This document shows positions 53,791 through 62,484 of a stretch of DNA of 64,000 nt, piece by piece (positions within the stretch are counted from its first letter, which is position 1; the number at the start of each line of letters is the position of its first letter). This DNA comes from Pseudomonas viridiflava (lineage in GTDB: Bacteria > Pseudomonadota > Gammaproteobacteria > Pseudomonadales > Pseudomonadaceae). A program made the translations under genes and the position numbers. The notes under the pieces were generated by a model. That model saw only the letters and a program-made list of their open reading frames with translations, did no database searches and was not told the origin of the DNA. The DNA lies in the NCBI RefSeq assembly GCF_900590885.1, contig NZ_UUON01000001.1, positions 434,001-498,000 on the forward strand, given 5' to 3'.

Positions 53791-56700
53791 ATGAACGCAT
53801 TCTTCAAGGGCGCGGGCACGATGCTGCGCAAAATTTGGGTCTGGAGCCTGTTGCTGGTGTTATCCAGCGCGTTGCTGGTGTGGTTTTTCGGGCCGTTGCT
53901 GGCGGTGGATGACCATCGATTCTGGCAAAGTGCAACAGCCCGTTTGCTGACCATCAGCGGCCTGTTCCTGCTGTGGGGGTTGGCGATGGTGGTCGTGGGC
54001 GCGCGTCGTACCGCGCGGCTCGACCAACCTGAACACCAGGCGCAGCATCAACGCCAAAGCCTGGTCAACGACGAACAACGGCAGGTACGGGGGCGGTTCA
54101 AGGAAGCGCTGCAGACCCTGAAAACCTCACGCCGCTACGGTGAACGAAGCGAGCGTTGGCGCAGCGAGTTGCCGTGGTACTTGTTGATTGGGCAGCAGGG
54201 CAGTGGCAAGACGCGGTTGTTGGCGGCCAGCGGCTTGCAGTTCCCGCTCGACCGGGTCGAGGCGTTACCTGCGGGCGCAACCGCTTACTGTGACTGGTAT
54301 TTCGCCGACGAAGCGGTACTGGTAGAGACTGCCGGGCGTTACCTGGTGCAGCCTGACCGAGCGGTGGACGCCGCGGGGTGGACCACCTTGCTCGGGCTGC
54401 TCAAGTCGCGGCGCCGGACGCGCCCGCTCAATGGCGTGGTGGTGACGCTGTCGGTGGAGACGCTGCTGGCCGGTAACGAACATGACTTGGAACTCCACGC
54501 GCGGCATGTGCACAGCCGCTTGCAGGACATCCAGCAGACGCTGCATGTGGATGTGCCGGTGTATCTGGTATTGACCCAGGCTGACCGGTTGGCCGGGTTC
54601 GCCGAGTTCTTTGACACGCAGCAGGGTGACGGCGCCGAGGAAGTGCTGGGAGGGCGTCTGGCCGTGGGCAAGGTCGACGCCGAAACTGCCCAGGTGCGCG
54701 AGGCCTTCGAGGCGTTGCTGCAACGCCTGGGGGTGGAGTTGATTCTGCGCCTGCACCAGGAACGCAACGTCAAGCGCCGTGGCCGCATGCTCGACTTCCC
54801 GCGCCAGGCAGCGGGTATCGGTGAGCGCTTGTGCCTGTTTGTCGAGTCGGCGTTTTCTGCCCATCGCTATCAGCGTATCAACGGTTTGCGAGGGTTTTAC
54901 CTGACGAGTACGAAGGCCGGTGATACTAGCGCGCAGTTCGTCCAGGGCTTGTTCAGCCGGGTGATTTTTGCCGAGGCCGACCTTGCCGGCCTGCAGACGC
55001 CGGAGCGCCAACGCCTGCGGCGCCGCCAGGGGCTGTTGGCGCTGGCTGCCACGTTGGTCATCGGGACTGCGGCGGGGCTATGGGCGCACAGCTATTCGTT
55101 CAATCATCAACGGTTGGTGCAACTGCAGGCATTGATCAACCCCCAGCCGCCGGCTCAACCCGGTGCGGACGCGCTCCTGGCGCTGTTGCCGGCGCTGGAC
55201 AACCGCCTGGCAGCCACCCGGGTGTTTGCGCCAGAGGCGCAGGTACGTTGGGTGGATCGGGCCGGTTTGTATCAGGGCGAGGTGAGTCGCCCGTCGCTGG
55301 CGAACGCCTATGAAGACAGCCTGCGCCAGCGGTTGCTGCCGCAGGTGCAAACGCTGCTCGAAGAACAGGTTCGCGCCCACCTTGGCGACCGTGGACGGCT
55401 GTTGGATACCTTGCGTGCGTACCTGATGCTCAACCTTCGCGAACGTCGCGACAACACCTGGTTGGCTGAGCACATGGCGGGCCTCTGGTCCACACGTTTT
55501 GCTGCGGATACCTCGGCGCAAAGCCGTTTGAGCAACCACCTTGCGCGCTTGCTGGAGCAGCCGTTCGTGGCGCCTTTGAATGATGCATTGGTGGCCCAGG
55601 CTCGGCAGGTGCTGCGCGGGGAGTCGTTGGCCGAGGTGGTTTATCGGACGCTGCGCGAACAAGCCCGCAGCCTGGAGCCTTTTCGCCTGGCAGAGGGGCA
55701 GGTGTTTTCGCGGATTGAACCGCCCATCCCGGGTTTCTACACCAAGAAATATCTGCAGTATTTCGAAACGCAGGGCCCGCGTCTGGTCAACGATATTGCC
55801 CAGGACAACTGGGTGCTTGGGGAAGGCACTGACCTCAGAGCCATGGATTTGCGCCGCTTGATGCAGGAACTGGAACAGCGCTATTTCAGTGATTACGCCG
55901 AGGCCTGGAGCCAGGCCCTGGGCCGCGTCCGGTTGCAGGAAAGTGACAGCCTGGAGCAGGGGGCCGACCGCCTTGCGGGTTTGACCTCGGCCCAGTCAGC
56001 CTTGGTGCAGTTGCTGCAACAGATTCGTGAAAACACCCGGCTGGTACCCACCCAGGGCCGGCTGGAGGCGCTGGGCCAGCAGGCCGGCGAAGTCGGCGAA
56101 GTCGGCGAAGTCGGCGAAGTCGGCGAGGCCGGTGTGGCGGCCGTCGGCGCGTTGATCAAGCAGTTGCCGGGCCAGGCGGCGCCGGATGGTGCTCGCCGAG
56201 CGTTACAGCGTCGCTTCGAACCCTTGCATCAATTGCTCGATGAAGAACAGAACCCCGGCGCAGATTTGACCCAGGCAATGCGCGTGCTTGATGAGTTGCA
56301 TCTGCAATTGCTCGCGCTGAACCGCGAAAGTCCCCCTGAGCAGGCCGCGTTCAGGCTGGTCAAGGCGCGCATGGAGGGCCAGCAGCCTGTATTGAGCAAC
56401 CTGCGCAATGCCGCTGCGCGCTTGCCGTTGCCGCTCAAGGGCTGGTTCGAAGGGATCGCCGACGACACCTGGCGCCAGTTGCTCGATGACGCTTATGTGC
56501 ATGTGAACCAGCGTTACCAAAGTGAGGTGTATGGTTTCTACAACAAGGCGATCCAGCGGCGTTATCCGTTCGAGGCGCATGCGCCAAGTGATGTCGCCCT
56601 GGGGGATTTCCAGGCGTTTTTCAAACCTCAGGGCGCCATGGCGCGCTTTTATGAGGCGTACCTGCGGCCGTTTGTCAGCGCCGAAGGCAACCGCTATCGA

Positions 56701-57204
56701 TTGCGTGCCCTGGATGGCCGCAGCTTGCCGATGTCGCGCGTGCTGCTGGAGCAACTGACCAAGGCCCAGACCATTCGCCAAGGGTTCTTCACCGAGGACC
56801 AGGGCGAGTGGGCCGTGCGCTTTACGCTGGCGCCCTACAGTCTGGATCAGGCGGTCAGCCGGTCGATCCTGCAAGTGGGCGATCAACAACTGGAATACCG
56901 GCATGGCCCGATCGTGCCTATGGCCTTTCAGTGGCCCAGCGATACGGGCAACGGGCGTAGCAGCCTGGTGCTGGAGCGCAGTGCAGAGCAGCGGCCGCTG
57001 GGTATCGAGAAAAACAGCGGCGACTGGTCGTTGTTCCGCTTCTTTGACCTGATGCAGAGCGAGGCGGCAAGCGGCCGCGATGCGTACATCCTCAAGGCTG
57101 ACCTCACCGGCCTGCGCGCCAATTACCTGCTCACCAGCCAACGCAACCCCAGCCCGTTCCAGATGGCGACATGGCGCACCTTCCGCCTGCCGGAGCAGCT
57201 GTGA
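53791..57204 (+). CDS. tssM: T6SS inner-membrane protein TssM (IcmF)
   Basis: A 1137-residue protein. Two N-terminal membrane helices (SLLLVLSSALLVWFFGPLL, LLTISGLFLLWGLAMVVVG) are followed by a cytoplasmic NTPase with P-loop GQQGSGKT (about 133). A third helix lies about residue 415 and precedes the periplasmic domain that binds TssJ. The periplasmic part contains a run of four Gly-Glu-Val repeats (about residues 766-780). GGAG lies six bases before ATG 53791. It forms the trans-envelope channel with TssL and TssJ. The stop overlaps the phosphatase start (GTGA). Confidence 0.95.
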   Translation: MNAFFKGAGTMLRKIWVWSLLLVLSSALLVWFFGPLLAVDDHRFWQSATARLLTISGLFLLWGLAMVVVGARRTARLDQPEHQAQHQRQSLVNDEQRQVRGRFKEALQTLKTSRRYGERSERWRSELPWYLLIGQQGSGKTRLLAASGLQFPLDRVEALPAGATAYCDWYFADEAVLVETAGRYLVQPDRAVDAAGWTTLLGLLKSRRRTRPLNGVVVTLSVETLLAGNEHDLELHARHVHSRLQDIQQTLHVDVPVYLVLTQADRLAGFAEFFDTQQGDGAEEVLGGRLAVGKVDAETAQVREAFEALLQRLGVELILRLHQERNVKRRGRMLDFPRQAAGIGERLCLFVESAFSAHRYQRINGLRGFYLTSTKAGDTSAQFVQGLFSRVIFAEADLAGLQTPERQRLRRRQGLLALAATLVIGTAAGLWAHSYSFNHQRLVQLQALINPQPPAQPGADALLALLPALDNRLAATRVFAPEAQVRWVDRAGLYQGEVSRPSLANAYEDSLRQRLLPQVQTLLEEQVRAHLGDRGRLLDTLRAYLMLNLRERRDNTWLAEHMAGLWSTRFAADTSAQSRLSNHLARLLEQPFVAPLNDALVAQARQVLRGESLAEVVYRTLREQARSLEPFRLAEGQVFSRIEPPIPGFYTKKYLQYFETQGPRLVNDIAQDNWVLGEGTDLRAMDLRRLMQELEQRYFSDYAEAWSQALGRVRLQESDSLEQGADRLAGLTSAQSALVQLLQQIRENTRLVPTQGRLEALGQQAGEVGEVGEVGEVGEAGVAAVGALIKQLPGQAAPDGARRALQRRFEPLHQLLDEEQNPGADLTQAMRVLDELHLQLLALNRESPPEQAAFRLVKARMEGQQPVLSNLRNAAARLPLPLKGWFEGIADDTWRQLLDDAYVHVNQRYQSEVYGFYNKAIQRRYPFEAHAPSDVALGDFQAFFKPQGAMARFYEAYLRPFVSAEGNRYRLRALDGRSLPMSRVLLEQLTKAQTIRQGFFTEDQGEWAVRFTLAPYSLDQAVSRSILQVGDQQLEYRHGPIVPMAFQWPSDTGNGRSSLVLERSAEQRPLGIEKNSGDWSLFRFFDLMQSEAASGRDAYILKADLTGLRANYLLTSQRNPSPFQMATWRTFRLPEQL
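56086..56133 (+). repeat. 9-bp tandem repeats in tssM
   Basis: Four exact in-frame copies of GGCGAAGTC (56086-56121), then a decayed copy, encode GEVGEVGEVGEVGEAG in the periplasmic part of TssM. Short exact repeats in a conserved gene can slip in copy number; the frame is always kept because the unit is nine bases. Confidence 0.9.
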
Positions 57205-57929
57205 GCCAGCTACGCCTGTGGCGCAGTGCCGGGCGCACGCTGCAAGGCACGCGGCGGGCGCGCAACGAAGACGCGTTCCTCGATTGCCCGCAGCGCGGCT
57301 GTTGGGCCGTGGCCGATGGAATGGGCGGGCACCAGGCGGGGGATGTCGCCAGCCAATCGGTGGTCAGCAGCCTGGCCGCATTGCCTGGCGGCGGTGATTT
57401 CGATCAACGCATCGAGGCCGTTCGCCGCTGCCTGCGCGGGCTGGACACTCGACTGGGCCTGGGGCAGCTGCAGCCCGGCGACCGCCTGGCGGGCATCATG
57501 GGCAGTACCGTGGTTGCGCTGTTGCTGGAGGATCGCCGCGCAGCGTGCATTTGGGCGGGGGATAGCCGCTGTTATCTGTGGCGACGGCAGCGTCTGTACC
57601 AGCTGTCGCGTGACCATTCCCTGCAGCAGCAACTGATGGACCAGCAGCAGTTGAGCCTGGAGCAGGCCCGGGCGCACCCGAGTGCCAAGGCCTTGACCCG
57701 CGCGATTGGCGCGCCGCAGCCCCTGAGCCTTGAGGTATTGGAATTGAGTGTCCACCCCGGGGACGTATTTTTGTTGTGCAGCGACGGTCTTTACCAAGGC
57801 CTCAGCCATCGCGAACTGGGAATCGCCATGAGCGTGGGAACGCCCAGGCAGGTGGTGGACCGGTTGTTTGCCAGCGTGCTGCACGGGCCGGCGCGGGACG
57901 ACCTGACGGCCGTGGTGATTCAGAAATGA
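57201..57929 (+). CDS. stp1: T6SS-linked PP2C-type Ser/Thr phosphatase (Stp1/PppA)
   Basis: A 242-residue cytoplasmic phosphatase. PP2C motifs are in order: RARNEDAF, VADGMGGHQAGDVAS, GSTVVALLL, AGDSRCYLWR, SRDHSL, LCSDGLYQG and DDLTAVVI, including all metal-binding aspartates. The start is GTG 57201, overlapping the tssM stop (GTGA). It should reverse phosphorylation by the adjacent kinase, turning the T6SS phosphorylation switch off. This matches stp1 in HSI-II. Confidence 0.93.
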   Translation: MSQLRLWRSAGRTLQGTRRARNEDAFLDCPQRGCWAVADGMGGHQAGDVASQSVVSSLAALPGGGDFDQRIEAVRRCLRGLDTRLGLGQLQPGDRLAGIMGSTVVALLLEDRRAACIWAGDSRCYLWRRQRLYQLSRDHSLQQQLMDQQQLSLEQARAHPSAKALTRAIGAPQPLSLEVLELSVHPGDVFLLCSDGLYQGLSHRELGIAMSVGTPRQVVDRLFASVLHGPARDDLTAVVIQK

Positions 57930-58795
57930 GCGCGCGCAATGAGGCACCCGCCATGACCCCGGCGGCGAGCCCGCCGACGCTGCTTGGCGGGCGCTATCGG
58001 CTGGAGCGGATACTTGGCACGGGTGGCATGGGCGTGGTCTATCGGGCCCGGGACCTGCTGCATGAAGCCTTCGGCGAACCCGATGCCAGTGTGGCGCTGA
58101 AGCTGTTGGGTGCAACGTTTGCCGCGTCTCCCGACGCCCATGTGTTGCTGTACAGCGAATTTGCCCTGACCCGTAGCGTGCAGCACCCGCATGTGGTGCG
58201 AGCGTTTTCCTTCGACGTCGATATCGAGCACAAGCTGGCGTTCTTCACCATGGAACTGATGCATGGCATGACCCTGGATCGTTTGCTCATGGAGTGCCCG
58301 CAAGGGTTGCCCTGGCACGAGTTGCAGCCGCTGGCCTTGCAGCTCCTCGATGCACTGGCCTGCACCCATCGGCAAGGCGTGCTCCATGGCGATATAAAAC
58401 CCGCCAATCTGCTGCTGGGCGAGCAAGGGCTACGGTTGTTCGATTTTGGCCTGGGTCATGCGCAGGCGCAGGCGGCGGCCGGGTTACCGGGCCTGAGCCG
58501 CAACCGCTTGAACGCCTGGACGCCTGCGTATGCGGCGCCGGAGCTGATAGCCGGCGGGGAGCTGTCGGCCAGCGCCGACCTGTATGGCGCAGCCTGCGTG
58601 CTGTACGAATTGGCTCAAGGCGGGCGCCCCGGCGAGCCGTCGCCTAACCAGGCATTGCCCAGGCCGCGTCAGCTGCCCAGGCACTGTTGGCCGGCGTTGC
58701 GTTCGGCCTTGGTCCGGGACCCGGAACACCGATGCATTACCGTCGCCGAGCTGCGCGAAGCACTGGGCGAACCGCGACGCCGCTGGTTCCTTTAG
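57926..58795 (+). CDS. stk1: T6SS-linked Ser/Thr protein kinase (Stk1/PpkA-like)
   Basis: A 289-residue Hanks-type kinase. It has the glycine loop GTGGMGVVYRARD, the ATP lysine in VALKLLG, the catalytic HGDIKPANLLL (HGD in place of HRD), LFDFGLG and the APE-type YAAPEL. It has no membrane helix and no von Willebrand or sensor domain, unlike the larger PpkA of HSI-I. It matches the small Stk1 of HSI-II. ATGA overlaps the phosphatase stop. It is the last gene of the T6SS cluster and likely phosphorylates a partner read by TagH. Confidence 0.92.
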   Translation: MSARNEAPAMTPAASPPTLLGGRYRLERILGTGGMGVVYRARDLLHEAFGEPDASVALKLLGATFAASPDAHVLLYSEFALTRSVQHPHVVRAFSFDVDIEHKLAFFTMELMHGMTLDRLLMECPQGLPWHELQPLALQLLDALACTHRQGVLHGDIKPANLLLGEQGLRLFDFGLGHAQAQAAAGLPGLSRNRLNAWTPAYAAPELIAGGELSASADLYGAACVLYELAQGGRPGEPSPNQALPRPRQLPRHCWPALRSALVRDPEHRCITVAELREALGEPRRRWFL

Positions 58796-58803
58796 CCCAG
58801 GGC

Positions 58804-59133
58804 TCAGCGGGGCAAATCATGCAACTCGCAATACTCTTCCCAACTCAAGCCGGCCATCTGCGCCACTTCCCTATGCACTTCAAGGCGCTGGGCTGCAAAC
58901 GCTGCGGGGGATTCAGCGGTCAGCTTGAGCGTCAGTTCCCAGGCAAACAGGCCCTGGCGTTCGGCGTGGGCTTCAAAGGCTTCATGCAGCCGTTCGGCGC
59001 GGTACTGTGCCAGAGTCTCGCCACGGGCCTGGGCGGCCAGCGGGTTCAGGCTGTCGAGTTCGCTGGCCACCTCGGGATGTTCAGTGAGGAAGCGGTCCAG
59101 CGCGAGCTGGTGGTTATCGCCAGGTGGTGACAA
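58804..59133 (-). CDS. Small acidic hypothetical protein
   Basis: A 109-residue, helix-rich cytoplasmic protein ending LSWEEYCELHDLPR, with no signal or membrane segment. It starts at TTG 59133, with GGAG seven bases upstream. It resembles small Pseudomonas proteins I recall under DUF6388 (RLHEAFEAHAERQGLFAWEL), but this is from memory only. It follows the 44-residue membrane protein gene by 24 bases and converges on the T6SS kinase gene. The function is unknown. Confidence 0.65.
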   Translation of the reverse strand: MSPPGDNHQLALDRFLTEHPEVASELDSLNPLAAQARGETLAQYRAERLHEAFEAHAERQGLFAWELTLKLTAESPAAFAAQRLEVHREVAQMAGLSWEEYCELHDLPR

Positions 59134-59157
59134 ATGTGTACTCCAGATTCAGTGGGC

Positions 59158-59292
59158 TCAGGCGCGGTTTGTGGCCTTGCGACGCGCGCGTTTGCGCAGG
59201 CGCCGGTCGATCCCGGCGCGGATTGGCTTGAGCAAAAACAATAACAGATAGGCACCCAGTACCCAGGCCAGTTCCAGCGAGCTGTTTTGCAT
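59158..59292 (-). CDS. 44-residue single-pass membrane protein
   Basis: A tiny gene with GGAGG nine to ten bases before ATG 59292. The product has one membrane helix (LELAWVLGAYLLLFLLKPI) followed by a strongly basic tail (GIDRRLRKRARRKATNR). Positive charge after the helix predicts the tail in the cytoplasm. No family is recognised. It forms a two-gene unit with the downstream acidic protein, and their opposite charges could allow contact (inference). Confidence 0.6.
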   Translation of the reverse strand: MQNSSLELAWVLGAYLLLFLLKPIRAGIDRRLRKRARRKATNRA

Positions 59293-59563
59293 ATCGAGGT
59301 TGCCTCCATGGCGGTTCCTGACGGTAGGGTTCGGGTGCGTCTTAACCCGCCGATAGTACTTATTGAAGCAGATTCAAGCAGTGGCCAAGGTCAGAAAATC
59401 CAACTATTTGGAGAAACAGGCGAATCATCTGTCATCCATTGCTGAAAATTCACTGTGGCAGGTGGCAAAAGGCTTTCGCTCCCGGTGCCAGGACGTGTAG
59501 CGTTAGCCCCGGTGTTTCCGACCCTGCCTACCAAGGCAGAGTGCGATGGGCAGAGGGACGGTC

Positions 59564-61639
59564 ATGGCGCAAACGCTGTTCAAGCTTTTCTTTACGCAAC
59601 GCCTGGCCGCCTTGGCCAGCACCGAATCGTTGCGCGCGATCCGCGAGGGGCTGTTGTGGATCCTGCCGTGCCTGTTGGTGTCGGCGGGTTTTCTGATCCT
59701 GTCCGAATTAGCCCGGGTGCTGGGCTTCGACCCTGGCGTGGTGACCTTTCTGGCCGGGCTGCACAACCAGATCAGTTCGGTGATCCCGTTGCTGGTGGCG
59801 GCTTCGATTGGCTACATGTTGGCGATCCAGTATCGCTTGCCGCAATTGCCGGTGGCGTTCCTGTGCCTGGCCCATGTGGTGGTGGCGACGTTTATCCTGC
59901 GTGAATACCCAAGGGCGTCGGCGACCTTCGTGCTGTTTATCGCCATTGCGTCGCCGCTGCTGAATGTGCCGGCCATCGCCTGGTTGCACCGTTACCGTTG
60001 GACCCGGCTGGTCAATGAGGACCTTGTGGGGCAAAACCTGCGGGGCACGATCAACATGGTGGTGCCTGGGGCCATCACTGCGCTGGCGCTGGTGGTGGTG
60101 CTGTCGCTGCTGTTGCAGGTGCCTTACGTGGCGCAGTTGCAGGGGCCGCAGGTGCTGGGCGCGCTGGATTCGCCCTATGGCAGCGGGCTGTTTGTGACGC
60201 TGATGAATTCGCTGTTGTGGTTTTTCGGGATTCACGGCGTGTACGCGATGCAGCCGCTGTTCGATGTGCTGGACCAGGCGGTGGTGCTCAACGGTGCGGC
60301 GTTGGCGGCGGGTGAGCCGATCAAATACCTGTTGAACAGCGGCTTGCTGGGCAGCTTCGCGTTTATCGGCGGGTCGGGCGGGGCGTTGTGCCTGTTGCTG
60401 GCGATCCTGCTGTTTTCCAAGAGCCAGCCGATGCGCCTGCTGGCGATTGCCAGTTTGCCGCTGTCGCTGTTCAACGTCAGCGAGGTGCTGCTGTTCGGCT
60501 TGCCGATTATTCTCAACCCGCGCCTGTTTATCCCGTTTCTGCTGGTGCCGGCGATCAACGCCATGCTTGCGTTGACGGTGGTACAGATGGGCTGGGTGTC
60601 GCCGGCGGTGGCCAGTGTGCCGTTTACCTCGCCGGTGCTGCTCAATGCCTACCTGAGTACCCACGGCGACCTGGCGGCCGTGGCGCTGCAAGTGGCGCTG
60701 CTGGGCCTGGGCACCCTGGTGTATGCGCCTTACGTGCGAGCGATCCATCGCCAGGCCACCGAGGGCGGTACGGTTTACCTCAAGTCCCTGGACATGACCT
60801 TCCGTGGCCTTGAAGAAAAGGGCCGGCTGCGCGAGCTGGACCCGGTGCTCGCCTCCCACAAGGCGTTGGCGCGCCAGACCGCCGAAATGAGCCGTATCCA
60901 GCAGATCAGCGACTATGAGTTTTACCTCGAATTCCAGCCGCAGGTGTCGACCCGCACCGGGCTGTGCACCGGCTGTGAAGCCTTGATGCGCGCTCGCGAT
61001 GCCCAGGGCACGGTGCATTCGCCATGGGAGTTTTTGCAGTGGCTGGCCCAGGCGCGGTTGATGCCGGATGTGGATGTGTGGGTGGCGTCCGAGGCGGTTC
61101 GCCAATACCTGAAGTGGCAGAAGCTCGGCTTTGCCTTGCCGATGACCATCAATATCTCCAGCGCCACCCTAACCGACGCCGCCTATGGCGAGCGCCTGGT
61201 GGAAATCCTGGCCCAGGCCCATGGGCAGGTGTCGGTGGAGATCACCGAAGACGCGCTGGTCAGCGACAGCCAGGCCACGCGTCGGATCATCCAGAAGCTG
61301 CAAGCGATCGGCGCCAAGGTGTATATCGATGACTTTGGCACCGGCTTTTCGGCCTTGAGTTACCTGCATCAATTCCCGGTAGACTTTATCAAGATCGACC
61401 GCAGTTTCGTGGTGGCCCAGCACGACCCCAAGGGCGCCCAGGTGATGACCGGCATCCTGCGCTTTTGCGAGGCGCTGAACCTGGGCGTGGTGGTGGAGGG
61501 CGTGGAAACCGCCGAGCAGTTGGCCTTCCTCAATACCGGCGCCGAGTTGATTATCCAGGGCTGGTATTTCAGCAAGGCGCTGCCGGGCGATCAGGTGCAA
61601 GGCTTCGTGCGTGAACGCGCGGCGCTGGCGCAGGCCTAG
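59564..61639 (+). CDS. PTS EIIC-like membrane sensor fused to an EAL phosphodiesterase
   Basis: A 691-residue protein. GAGGGA lies six bases before ATG 59564. Residues 1-410 are a multi-pass EIIC domain of the lactose/cellobiose type (FFGIHGVYAMQPLF, VLLFGLPIILNPRLFIPFLL). Residues 445-680 are an EAL domain with all key residues: GCEALMR, TINISS, VEITED, IDDFGTGFSALSYL, FIKIDRSF, EGVET and IQGWYFSKAL. It should break down c-di-GMP under control of a sugar or PTS signal. No EIIA or EIIB gene is nearby, so it is probably a sensor rather than a transporter. Confidence 0.88.
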   Translation: MAQTLFKLFFTQRLAALASTESLRAIREGLLWILPCLLVSAGFLILSELARVLGFDPGVVTFLAGLHNQISSVIPLLVAASIGYMLAIQYRLPQLPVAFLCLAHVVVATFILREYPRASATFVLFIAIASPLLNVPAIAWLHRYRWTRLVNEDLVGQNLRGTINMVVPGAITALALVVVLSLLLQVPYVAQLQGPQVLGALDSPYGSGLFVTLMNSLLWFFGIHGVYAMQPLFDVLDQAVVLNGAALAAGEPIKYLLNSGLLGSFAFIGGSGGALCLLLAILLFSKSQPMRLLAIASLPLSLFNVSEVLLFGLPIILNPRLFIPFLLVPAINAMLALTVVQMGWVSPAVASVPFTSPVLLNAYLSTHGDLAAVALQVALLGLGTLVYAPYVRAIHRQATEGGTVYLKSLDMTFRGLEEKGRLRELDPVLASHKALARQTAEMSRIQQISDYEFYLEFQPQVSTRTGLCTGCEALMRARDAQGTVHSPWEFLQWLAQARLMPDVDVWVASEAVRQYLKWQKLGFALPMTINISSATLTDAAYGERLVEILAQAHGQVSVEITEDALVSDSQATRRIIQKLQAIGAKVYIDDFGTGFSALSYLHQFPVDFIKIDRSFVVAQHDPKGAQVMTGILRFCEALNLGVVVEGVETAEQLAFLNTGAELIIQGWYFSKALPGDQVQGFVRERAALAQA

Positions 61640-62469
61640 TAGCTGCGCCGGGTCTGTTCGATGTCGGCCACCAGGCTGTCGATGCGTGCCAGGCGCGCGC
61701 GGTTGTCGTGGTCCCAGGGGTGGAAGCCGGGTCTGAAGTAGTCCAGCCACGGCCGCAGCATTCGTGGGAAAACGCCCTTGGGCCCATACAGAAATTTCAG
61801 CATGCGCCAGAAGCCTTTGAGGTGCCCACCCGATTTGCGGTCGGCAATCAGCAGGCGCAGGTGGAAGTCCAGCACCACCAGCCAGAAGAACACCGTGGTG
61901 GTCAGCATGGTGCCGGTGCGCAGCAGGTAGCGCTTGGGCCCGGGTTTGATCACCGTGTTCCACACATCAAAGGCCACGGCCTTGTGTTCGGTTTCTTCGA
62001 GGGCGTGCCAGTACCACATTTGCTGGTAACCCTTGAGCGAATCGCCGAAGCGCGACGGGTCGCTCAACAGGATTTCCGCGAGCATCGCCGTGTAGTGTTC
62101 CAGGGCGATGGTGATCGCCAGGTTGAACGATGGCGCGAAGTGTTTTTTCTGCAGGTCGAGGATGAATTTCAGCCGCCGATCCAGCGTATGCGCGGGCAGG
62201 CCGGCGGCTTGCAGCAGGTCGTTGTAGGCCACGTGTTCACGGCTGTGCATGGCCTCCTGGCCGATAAAACCCTGGATCTCTTTTTTCAATTCGGGATCGT
62301 CGATGCGCTGGCGGTAGTGGCGCACGCTGTCCATGAAAAACAGCTCGCCCTGGGGAAACAACAGCGACAGCGCGTTGAAGAAATGCGTGATGAACGGACC
62401 CTGCTCGTGCCAGTTCTTGATGCGTTCGGCGGGCAGGTCGAAATGAATGTCGCGGCGAATCGGCAACAT
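61636..62469 (-). CDS. Predicted metal-dependent hydrolase (PF10118-like)
   Basis: A 277-residue protein starting MLPIRRDIHFDLPAERIKNW. Its metal-ligand pattern is GQEAMHSREHVAYNDLL, ALEHYTAMLAE and WHALEETEHKAVAFDVWN, giving ferritin-like E/H clusters. A hydrophobic segment near residue 190 (TTTVFFWLVVLDFHLRLLI) suggests membrane association. The substrate is unknown. It is the third gene of an operon with an SDR and a flavin monooxygenase, and its stop overlaps the EAL gene end by four bases. Confidence 0.8.
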   Translation of the reverse strand: MLPIRRDIHFDLPAERIKNWHEQGPFITHFFNALSLLFPQGELFFMDSVRHYRQRIDDPELKKEIQGFIGQEAMHSREHVAYNDLLQAAGLPAHTLDRRLKFILDLQKKHFAPSFNLAITIALEHYTAMLAEILLSDPSRFGDSLKGYQQMWYWHALEETEHKAVAFDVWNTVIKPGPKRYLLRTGTMLTTTVFFWLVVLDFHLRLLIADRKSGGHLKGFWRMLKFLYGPKGVFPRMLRPWLDYFRPGFHPWDHDNRARLARIDSLVADIEQTRRSY

Positions 62470-62484
62470 AGTGCGTGCTCCTGT

